Below are positions 5,801 to 10,021 of a stretch of 10,021 bases of DNA, one piece after another. The DNA comes from Hyphomicrobiales bacterium. Lineage in GTDB: Bacteria; Pseudomonadota; Alphaproteobacteria; Rhizobiales; Beijerinckiaceae. A model generated the notes under the pieces. That model saw only the letters and a list, made by a program, of their open reading frames with translations, was not told the origin of the DNA and did not search any database. Each line of letters opens with the position of its first letter. Position 1 is the first letter of the stretch. Position numbers and translations under genes: made by a program. The DNA lies in contig JANYDZ010000286.1 in the NCBI GenBank assembly GCA_025363375.1, positions 1 through 10,021 on the forward strand, read 5' to 3'.

Positions 5801-8110
5801 GATCGGAATCACCATTGCGCGCTCCACCGCGCGGCCGCCGGCTTCGGCGACGCGCAGCAGCACCTTCGCCTCGACGGGGCGCGGCGCCTTCACTTCGGGA
5901 ATGGCGATTTCAACGACGGCCTTGCCCTTGTCGTCGGTCGACGGCGGATCCTCGATCTCATTCTTGACGTTTTCAAACTCTTCATCCGCAAGGCCCGCTT
6001 CGTAGCCGGGAAAACCCGCGATGACGCCCGACTCGACGGGACGGATCGTCACTTCGCCGGTCACTTCGAGCCCCGCCGCCGGCGCGCCGTAGAGATAACG
6101 CGCTTCAAGATCGACTTTCACGGTTTGCTTCTGCCGCGCATTCGGCTGTTGCGGCTTCACAACGACGTCGACGCGCTCGGGCACGTAATCCTCGACGAGG
6201 AAACTGGTTTCGCCGACGGCGGCGGCCTTGGGATCGACGAAGGCCTGCATGCGCCAGGTGCCGGTCGCGACGCCGGACAGCAAGGGAATCGACCAGGCGC
6301 GCCCGCCAAGACCCTGATCGGCGACCACCGCGCGTTTGTACTCGACGCCATCGGGACGCTTGGCGACCAGCGTCAGCGGCATGTCGGAAACCGCGGCCCC
6401 GCGCGCGTCGCGCAGCATTGTCGTGACATTCACCGTCTCGCCGGAACGATAGACGCCGCGTTCCGCGTAAACAAAGGCTTCCAGCGCCTTGGGCGCGTTG
6501 CGGCCCTTCACGCCGCGGTCGGTGAGATCGAAGGGCGCGCCCGTGAGATCGAGGAAATTGTAGTCGCCCTTGTCGTCGCCGGCGACGACAAGGCCGGGCG
6601 ACATCCCGCCAAGGCCGCGCGACAGGCCCGGATCGAATTTCACATGGCCGTCGGCGGCCGTTGTGCGCGCCGCGAGAATCTCGTTGTTGCGCGCCACAAG
6701 CCGCAGTTCCACGCCCGCCATCGGCGCGGCGCTGGCCAGCGAGCGCACGAGCACATGCACGCCGTCGTCGCCCGTGAACGTCGTCAAGCCGAGATCGGAG
6801 ACGACGAACCATTGCGTCGTCACAACGCCGCTCTCCTCGTCGCCGCCGCCGCCGTTGCTCTCCTCGTCGTCGTCGTTGTTTTTCTTTTTCGGCGCCTCGA
6901 CAGGGATGTTGGCGGTCACCGTCTTGTCGCCCGAACGCGCCAGCATCACGTAGACGCCGGCTTCCATTTTCGGCACGGCCTCCTGCACGGGAAACGCGGT
7001 GACGACGTCCTTGTTCAGCTCCTGGCGCACGTCGAGCGTGCCGGACCAGATTTTCTGGCCGGTTTCCTGCACCAGCTTTTTCGCCCGGGACGCGCCGATC
7101 TGCGCGAGAAAATCCGGGGAGCGCACGGTCTGCAAAAGATTGCGGTCGCCGACGCGCAGGATATCCACGGCGACCTTCGGCGTGTTGACCGAAATCAGCG
7201 GAACGCCATCCTGTCCGACGCGCGGCAGAACGTAATTCTTGCCAGTGAAGCGCACCTGCGGCGAGCGGTCCTTCACGTAGATTTGGTAATCGACGGATTT
7301 CAGCAGATTCTCGCCGACCGCGGAGGGCAGGCCCTGACGCAGCACGATGGAATAGCGCTCGCCGTGCTTCAGGCCTTCGACGCAAATCTGCTGCTCGTCG
7401 TTGACGATGGCGGCGTTGGCGCTGCCGGCGACCGCGACGAAGGGCGCGAAATCAACCTTGCCGCGCGCCAGCGGCTCGGAGAAGGGAAAGCACGCGCGGG
7501 GACTCGCCGAATCGCTGTCGATTTTTTCGCTCAAGGCGCGAAATCCGTATTTTTCGCGCATGGGCTCGTAAGCGGCGCGCACGGCGGCGACATCGGCGCG
7601 CTCCAGGCTGGCGCGATAGGCGTTCAGCGCCGGACGCCAATTGGCGCGCCGGGAATACATTTCGCCGAGCCAGGCGAGCGCGCCGGCTTCGTCGTTGCGC
7701 GTCGCCGCGCGCTGATAGGCCGTAAACGCCGCGGTCGCAGCGGTTTCCATCAACGTGTAGGAATCGTTCGCGCCGTTGGCCGCGACGAACGCCGCGCGCG
7801 AATAAGCCAGCCAGTTGGTTGCATCGCGCGGCGCGGCGGCGACGGCTCCCGCGAGCGGGCGCAGGGCGGCGCGCGCATTGTTGCGCTGAAGCAGGCCCGC
7901 GGCCTCGCGCAGGAAATCGGCCGGCGCGCGCGCGCCGGCAATGGCCGCGCCCTCCTTGCGCAGGCGCTCTTCGAGGCGGATGGATTCGCTCGCGAGCTCC
8001 TCGTTGACGAAAGTCTTTTGCGGCTGTTGCGCCCGCGCGGAATGTCCCGGCGCGAGTCCGGCGACAATCGAAACCACCAGAGCCGTTAAAATGCGGGAAA
8101 ATGAATTCAC
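2804..8110 (-). CDS. Bacterial alpha-2-macroglobulin with intact thioester (ECAM/YfhM type)
   Basis: Large periplasmic protease trap: cleavage of an exposed bait segment should release a reactive thioester that captures the attacker. From GTG 8110 it has 1,768 residues. A signal peptide ends at Ala-Arg-Ala27 with no lipobox. Residues about 95-170 resemble helical TPR-like repeats. A series of macroglobulin (MG) beta domains follows, interrupted at 408-427 by a Lys/Asn/Asp/Glu/Gly linker. A glycine-rich bait-like segment (about 1080-1107) follows the conserved Asp-Leu-Tyr-Gly-Leu-Leu-Ile-Asp-Gly-Met-Gln stretch. The thioester motif Gly-Cys1317-Ser-Glu-Gln1320 opens the helical thioester domain, and a final MG/receptor-like domain starts near 1590. 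There are only three cysteines: 207, 243 (probably a disulfide) and 1317. GTG 8110 is preferred because AGGAG (8117-8121) sits six bases ahead of it; ATG 8125 would add five residues and has no clear ribosome site. The stop overlaps pbpC, the usual partner of this subtype. Confidence 0.94.
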   Translation of the reverse strand: MNSFSRILTALVVSIVAGLAPGHSARAQQPQKTFVNEELASESIRLEERLRKEGAAIAGARAPADFLREAAGLLQRNNARAALRPLAGAVAAAPRDATNWLAYSRAAFVAANGANDSYTLMETAATAAFTAYQRAATRNDEAGALAWLGEMYSRRANWRPALNAYRASLERADVAAVRAAYEPMREKYGFRALSEKIDSDSASPRACFPFSEPLARGKVDFAPFVAVAGSANAAIVNDEQQICVEGLKHGERYSIVLRQGLPSAVGENLLKSVDYQIYVKDRSPQVRFTGKNYVLPRVGQDGVPLISVNTPKVAVDILRVGDRNLLQTVRSPDFLAQIGASRAKKLVQETGQKIWSGTLDVRQELNKDVVTAFPVQEAVPKMEAGVYVMLARSGDKTVTANIPVEAPKKKNNDDDEESNGGGGDEESGVVTTQWFVVSDLGLTTFTGDDGVHVLVRSLASAAPMAGVELRLVARNNEILAARTTAADGHVKFDPGLSRGLGGMSPGLVVAGDDKGDYNFLDLTGAPFDLTDRGVKGRNAPKALEAFVYAERGVYRSGETVNVTTMLRDARGAAVSDMPLTLVAKRPDGVEYKRAVVADQGLGGRAWSIPLLSGVATGTWRMQAFVDPKAAAVGETSFLVEDYVPERVDVVVKPQQPNARQKQTVKVDLEARYLYGAPAAGLEVTGEVTIRPVESGVIAGFPGYEAGLADEEFENVKNEIEDPPSTDDKGKAVVEIAIPEVKAPRPVEAKVLLRVAEAGGRAVERAMVIPILPDAGMIAVKKTFGELAEGSLATFDVVTLSASGQRVARRNVQWSLYRVTNNYQWYNSDGRWGYERVKNARRVADGRVDVAAADPAKISATVGWGAWRLDLKSDEGGDAPTSVNFEVGWSGDATAETPDLLQVTLDKTSYRAGEQMKVRIASRFDGKASVAIVGDKVNDLRMLDVKTGDNVLTLPVSADWGSGAYAVALAHRPLDQAAKRMPGRALGLAWFGVDQDARKLEVSIEAPAKIEPRRALTIPVRLAGLAAGEEAYVTLAAVDIGILNLTRYEPPDPTKHFFGQRLLGAEVRDLYGLLIDGMQGSRGGIRSGGDGGAPMEGARPTQEPLSRYSGVVKVDAQGVARATFEIPAFNGAMRVMAVAWAKGRVGQASIDVVVRDPVIVQATLPRFLALGDQSRFHMQIDNVEGAAGDYTIDLDIRGPVTIPAGALRRVVRLNAGGRESFSVPVTGAGTGAATMDLVLSGPNVRAAQSFALNVQSGASALYRRSVRTVAAGGTVTISGDLLGDFVPGTGAVSVAVSPLGGIDVPALLQALDRYPYGCSEQIVSRAMPLLYVNKLASQELLPIDGKLDERVRDAIERVLTRQDTNGAIGLWTASGADDLWLHAFVVDFLTRARENKFDVPQRAFDQALDFMRNAVVNAGEFDAAKAEAVAYSVYVLARNGRPIMGDLRYLADTKLSNFASALARAQLGAALALLGDRGRAQAVFASANEQLGAMQRSRFSRADYGSRLRDSAGVLALASEAGMPRADLVKASLALEEERATPRYTSTQENAWMVLAAAGLSRETQNMALTVDGAAHQGAYYRSWKGLALEGRNVVVANNGQAPAQIVITTSGNPSVPEPAAENGYRIQRTFHRMDGKRVEPNAMKQNERYVVALKVAELEKAYARLLLVDQLPAGLEIENADMFEGGSIEDLAFLKRTIQPEHTEYRDDRFVAAINRSGGDQAEFTLAYIVRAVTPGKYVLPPATIEDMYAPQRFGRTAFGGVEIAEKP
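4151..4165 (-). other. Thioester motif Gly-Cys-Ser-Glu-Gln
   Basis: This is the Cys-x-Glu-Gln motif (Cys1317 to Gln1320) whose side chains form the internal beta-cysteinyl-gamma-glutamyl thioester in macroglobulins and complement C3. It is preceded by Tyr-Pro-Tyr, as in other bacterial members. Its presence separates this protein from the thioester-lacking bacterial subtype, to which E. coli YfaS belongs. Confidence 0.93.
4790..4876 (-). other. Probable bait region of the macroglobulin
   Basis: Residues about 1079-1107 are glycine-rich and low in order (Gly-Gly-Ile-Arg-Ser-Gly-Gly-Asp-Gly-Gly, then Pro-Met-Glu-Gly-Ala-Arg-Pro-Thr-Gln). They lie between the conserved Arg-Asp-Leu-Tyr-Gly stretch and the Tyr-Ser-Gly-Val-Val-Lys-Val-Asp strand. 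That is where bacterial macroglobulins carry the protease-sensitive bait loop. Arg, Met and Glu residues would offer sites to trypsin-like and other proteases. The boundaries are inferred, not shown. Confidence 0.55.
6830..6889 (-). other. Charged, glycine-rich low-complexity linker within the macroglobulin
   Basis: Residues 408-427 read as three Lys, two Asn, three Asp, two Glu, Ser, Asn, four Gly, then Asp-Glu-Glu-Ser. This run of disorder-promoting residues separates two MG domains near the N-terminal third. It is probably a flexible hinge. A second protease-sensitive or metal-binding loop is conceivable but unsupported. Confidence 0.8.
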
Positions 8111-8116
8111 GGACGT

Positions 8117-8121
8117 CTCCT
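8117..8121 (-). promoter_or_regulatory. Shine-Dalgarno site AGGAG deciding the macroglobulin start
   Basis: On the minus strand AGGAG stands six bases ahead of GTG 8110, ideal spacing for initiation. It lies downstream of the alternative ATG at 8125, which itself has no purine-rich site in front. An in-frame TAG sits two codons before that ATG. Starting at GTG also leaves a compact, conventional signal peptide. Confidence 0.7.
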
Positions 8122-8165
8122 GCATGGGCTAGTTCTGGATGGGCTTGTCCTGGATGAGCTTGCGC
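8121..8165. repeat. Three-copy 15-bp imperfect tandem repeat upstream of the macroglobulin
   Basis: Three abutting 15-base units lie at 8121-8135, 8136-8150 and 8151-8165 (middle unit tggatgggcttgtcc). Adjacent copies match at 12 of 15 positions. The array occupies the presumed untranslated leader of the macroglobulin mRNA and ends within the Shine-Dalgarno region. It could be a binding array for a protein or RNA, or a slippage product. No function is shown. Confidence 0.7.
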
Positions 8166-8171
8166 TCAAGC
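8158..8171. other. Small hairpin in the macroglobulin leader
   Basis: GCTTG (8158-8162), a four-base loop and CAAGC (8167-8171) can form a five-pair stem in the leader transcript of the minus-strand gene. It overlaps the third 15-bp repeat and touches the inverted repeat to its right. There is no T run on either strand, so it is not a terminator. Confidence 0.3.
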
Positions 8172-8195
8172 CGGCACTTTGCCACGGTTTGCCGG
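8171..8195. promoter_or_regulatory. Inverted repeat around the -35 box, candidate operator
   Basis: Perfect six-base arms CCGGCA (8171-8176) and TGCCGG (8190-8195) are separated by 13 bases. The putative -35 box TTGCCA (8179-8184) lies between them. A dimeric regulator bound here would cover the plus-strand promoter and lie within the upstream region of the macroglobulin gene. Position and symmetry are visible; regulation is inferred. Confidence 0.35.
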
Positions 8196-8207
8196 GACAG
8201 GGATAAT
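8179..8207 (+). promoter_or_regulatory. Sigma-70-like promoter for the pseudoprotease gene
   Basis: TTGCCA (8179-8184) and GATAAT (8202-8207) are separated by exactly 17 bases and match the housekeeping consensus well. Transcription would begin near 8214, giving a leader of about 80 bases before ATG 8294. I found no equally good promoter pointing the other way toward the macroglobulin. Confidence 0.5.
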
Positions 8208-8224
8208 TTTTTTGCCCCGCTCCC

Positions 8225-8238
8225 GTGCGTTTTCGCAC
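8225..8238 (+). other. Leader hairpin in the pseudoprotease mRNA
   Basis: GTGCG (8225-8229), TTTT loop and CGCAC (8234-8238) form a perfect five-pair stem with a tetraloop. It falls about ten bases downstream of the predicted transcription start, where it could stabilise the 5' end of the transcript. No riboswitch class was recognised. Confidence 0.35.
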
Positions 8239-8293
8239 TTCCCTCGCAACGCCAATCTGGCAAAATGGCGCCGCCGAGCCGCGGGAGCAGATC

Positions 8294-9742
8294 ATGATCA
8301 CGAATAAGGCCAAATTTATGCGCGCTTTGGCCGGGGCGGCGATTATTTCGCTGGCGGGCGGGAATTTCACGCGGGCGCAGACGCCGCAGGCGCCCGCTCC
8401 CGCGGCGGCGGATCCGGCGTTCGAGGCGGCCAGACGCGCGTTTGAGGCGCTGCCGGAAGCCGAGCGCCGCGCGCTGCAGGAAGCGCTGGTGTGGACGGGC
8501 GATTTCAACGGCGTCGTCGGGGCGGCGTTCGGGCGGGCGACGCGCGCGGCCATCGCGGCTTTTGCAAAGCGCTCCGCGCTGCCCGTCGATGGAACCCTCG
8601 ACGCGAAAGGCCGCGAGGCGCTGCTGGCCGCGGGAAATATCGTCAAAGCGCGCGTGGGGTTCGCGACGATTCGCGATCCGCGCACCGGCGCCGCGCTTGG
8701 ATTGCCGCTGAAAATACTCGTCAAACGCGCGGACACCGCGGCGGGTTCGCGCTGGAGCGCGGCGGACGACGCGGTCAGTCTTGAAACCGCGCAGTCGAAG
8801 GAGAGCGACGGCGATCTGGCGAAATTGTTCGACAAACTGAAGGATTCAACGCCGGAGCGGCGCGTCGTCTACAAATTGCTGCGCCCGGATTTTTTCGTTG
8901 TGACGGGCGAAACCGGCAAAAACGCCTATTATACGCGCATGGCGCGCGGCGTTGTGAACGGCGCGGGTTTCCTGCGCGGCTACACGCTGATTTATCCCGC
9001 GGGCGCCAAGGGCAACGACCGCGTGTCGATCGCGGTCGCCAACGCCTACGAGCCGTTTCCCGCGGCGGCGGCCGCCGCAACCGCGGGAGCCGCGCCGCCG
9101 CGCCCGCCGGTCGCCGCGCCCGCAACGCCTCCGGCCGCGCAGGGACCTCGCGCCATTGTCGTTGCTTCCAGCGTGGCGGTGAGCGCGGAGCGCGTCGTCA
9201 CCGCGCTGGCGCGATGCGTGGAGCCTAAAATCGGCGCGCGCGCGGCGCGCGTCGTCAAGCAGGATGAAGGCAGCGGGCTGATGCTGCTCGAGGCGCCGGG
9301 CCTGGGCGCCAAACCGCTGATCCCGGCGCCGGCGGGCCCCGCCGCGAATGCGTCCCTCCTCGTGCTCTACCAGGCCGCGCGCGTCGGCGCTGCGTCAGCC
9401 GCCGATGCCATGGCCGCGCAAGGCGAAGCTCTGCCGCCGGTCGAGCCAGGCAAGCCCGCGCGGGTTCTCGCCCCACTGCAGGAACAGGCGGCGGGAGGCG
9501 CCCTGTTTGACCGCAACGGCGCGTTCGTGGGGATCGTCGCCGCGCGCAAAACGCCGGTGCGCGTCGCCGGCATCGTGCCGCAATCGGCGTGGCCGCTTGT
9601 CGACGCGCCCGCGCTGAGCGCGTTTCTCGCCGCAAACGGCATGGCGCTGAAACCCGCCGCCGAACCGTCGGCGCCGCAAAGCGCGGCGGACATCGCGGCG
9701 GCGACGCGCGGCGCGCTTTACCCGGTGGTTTGCGCGCAGTAG
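8294..9742 (+). CDS. Secreted peptidoglycan-binding-like protein with a degenerate trypsin-like domain (probable pseudoprotease)
   Basis: Predicted periplasmic protein of 482 residues from ATG 8294, chosen because GGGAG (8283-8287) lies six bases ahead; an in-frame ATG at 8225 has no such site. The signal peptide ends near Thr-Arg-Ala28. Residues about 45-113 resemble a peptidoglycan-binding (PG_binding_1-like) helical domain, with Gly-Asp-Phe-Asn-Gly and Leu-Pro-Val-Asp-Gly-Thr-Leu. Residues about 118-256 are a module with Leu-Arg-Pro-Asp-Phe-Phe-Val-Val, Gly-Tyr-Thr-Leu-Ile-Tyr-Pro and Ala-Tyr-Glu-Pro-Phe-Pro, a pattern I associate with rhizobial trypsin-like proteins. An Ala/Pro linker (256-286) leads to a chymotrypsin-like region with Val-Val-Thr-Ala (301), Leu-Met-Leu-Leu (329) and Gly-Gly-Ala-Leu-Phe-Asp (401). 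The catalytic His, Asp and Ser are replaced (Ala306 or Arg307, Gly328, Ala400), and the protein has no histidine anywhere. Its two cysteines (308, 480) may pair. It is transcribed divergently from the macroglobulin. Confidence 0.8.
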   Translation: MITNKAKFMRALAGAAIISLAGGNFTRAQTPQAPAPAAADPAFEAARRAFEALPEAERRALQEALVWTGDFNGVVGAAFGRATRAAIAAFAKRSALPVDGTLDAKGREALLAAGNIVKARVGFATIRDPRTGAALGLPLKILVKRADTAAGSRWSAADDAVSLETAQSKESDGDLAKLFDKLKDSTPERRVVYKLLRPDFFVVTGETGKNAYYTRMARGVVNGAGFLRGYTLIYPAGAKGNDRVSIAVANAYEPFPAAAAAATAGAAPPRPPVAAPATPPAAQGPRAIVVASSVAVSAERVVTALARCVEPKIGARAARVVKQDEGSGLMLLEAPGLGAKPLIPAPAGPAANASLLVLYQAARVGAASAADAMAAQGEALPPVEPGKPARVLAPLQEQAAGGALFDRNGAFVGIVAARKTPVRVAGIVPQSAWPLVDAPALSAFLAANGMALKPAAEPSAPQSAADIAAATRGALYPVVCAQ

Positions 9743-9786
9743 GCGCATGGACGCCGTCCACGCCGTCGCCGACCGCTGAACGAGAC

Positions 9787-10021
9787 TTAATACTTGAACG
9801 ACACCACCGCGCCCTTGTTCGCCCCGCTTGTGGAAACACAAATCGGCGAGCGGTAGAGCGGCGCGAGAAATTTCGTCTCCGGCATGGTTTCGCGGATGCG
9901 GTCGAACAGGGGCTCGATGCCGAGATCGACCCAGGTCGGCGGCGCGGCGTCGTGATGGGCGGGCAGATACAGCTTCGGCTTGAACAGTTCGATGAACGGC
10001 ATCGTGTAGGATATCTGCGTG
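9787..10021 (-). CDS. C-terminal end of a probable metallo-beta-lactamase-fold hydrolase (partial)
   Basis: An open frame enters from the right edge and ends at TAA (9787-9789), giving about 78 residues. The stretch Phe-Lys-Pro-Lys-Leu-Tyr-Leu-Pro-Ala-His-His-Asp resembles the last metal-ligand motif of metallo-beta-lactamase-fold hydrolases, where a strand ends in a zinc-binding His near the C-terminus. A helix (Ile-Glu-Pro-Leu-Phe-Asp-Arg-Ile-Arg) and a closing strand follow. An internal ATG at 10000-10002 is not taken as the start, because the frame stays open upstream of it and the segment looks like a family C-terminus. The main metal-binding motif lies outside the window, so substrate and activity cannot be assigned. 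It converges on the pseudoprotease gene with 44 bases between stops. Confidence 0.6.
   Translation of the reverse strand, partial: TQISYTMPFIELFKPKLYLPAHHDAAPPTWVDLGIEPLFDRIRETMPETKFLAPLYRSPICVSTSGANKGAVVSFKY

Noticed and set aside
2765..8089. A 1,774-codon open frame on the plus strand opposite the macroglobulin gene
   Set aside because: It lies in exact codon register with the sense gene, its product is an Arg/His/Ala/Gly-rich string with no recognisable domain, and it has no sensible start context. It is a compositional shadow.
8111..8125. ATG at 8125 as the macroglobulin start
   Set aside because: No Shine-Dalgarno site precedes it, whereas AGGAG lies between it and GTG 8110. It cannot be fully excluded, and it changes only five residues.
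8225..8293. Upstream ATG at 8225 as the start of the pseudoprotease
   Set aside because: It would add 23 residues ahead of a normal signal peptide, has no ribosome site, and lies inside the leader hairpin. ATG 8294 has GGGAG at good spacing.
9748..9760. Hairpin TGGAC-GCC-GTCCA between the two converging genes, as a terminator
   Set aside because: The stem is only five pairs with a three-base loop, and no T run follows on either strand. It could be part of a weak bidirectional terminator but is not convincing.
9787..10002. A complete 71-residue small protein at the right edge
   Set aside because: The frame stays open to the window edge upstream of its ATG, and the sequence looks like the C-terminus of a longer metallo-hydrolase.

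Overview
The window reads as chromosomal DNA of a GC-rich alphaproteobacterium, probably of the order Hyphomicrobiales. The evidence is the strong GC and GCG/CGC codon bias, rhizobial-style envelope proteins and tight gene packing. The exact genus cannot be read from the sequence. Almost all of the window is coding, and no gap between genes exceeds 170 bases. I see no mobile elements, tRNA or rRNA genes, or CRISPR arrays.

Layout, left to right. (1) At 1-575 on the minus strand is the 5' part of a lipoprotein of the L,D-transpeptidase (ErfK/YbiS/YkuD) family, cut by the window edge before its catalytic motif. (2) At 663-2804 (-) is pbpC, a bifunctional penicillin-binding protein 1C. (3) At 2804-8110 (-) is a very large bacterial alpha-2-macroglobulin with an intact Cys-x-Glu-Gln thioester. 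Its stop codon overlaps the pbpC start (TGATG). (4) At 8111-8293 is a divergent regulatory region with a good sigma-70-like promoter for the plus strand, an inverted repeat around its -35 box, and a three-copy 15-bp tandem repeat just ahead of the macroglobulin gene. (5) At 8294-9742 (+) is a secreted protein with an N-terminal peptidoglycan-binding-like segment, a conserved middle module and a C-terminal trypsin-like fold that has lost its catalytic residues. (6) At 9787-10021 (-) is the C-terminal end of a probable metallo-beta-lactamase-fold hydrolase, converging on gene 5.

Genes 3, 2 and 1, in transcription order, look like one envelope defence and repair unit. The macroglobulin would trap proteases that enter the periplasm, PBP1C would polymerise and crosslink new peptidoglycan, and the L,D-transpeptidase would add 3-3 crosslinks or anchor proteins. 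The macroglobulin-pbpC pair is a known bacterial arrangement.

The most thought-provoking feature is the divergent neighbour. A protease-trapping inhibitor is read head to head with a predicted periplasmic protein that resembles a trypsin-like protease but contains no histidine at all and has Gly and Ala where the catalytic Asp and Ser belong. Whether this pseudoprotease works with the macroglobulin is inference only.
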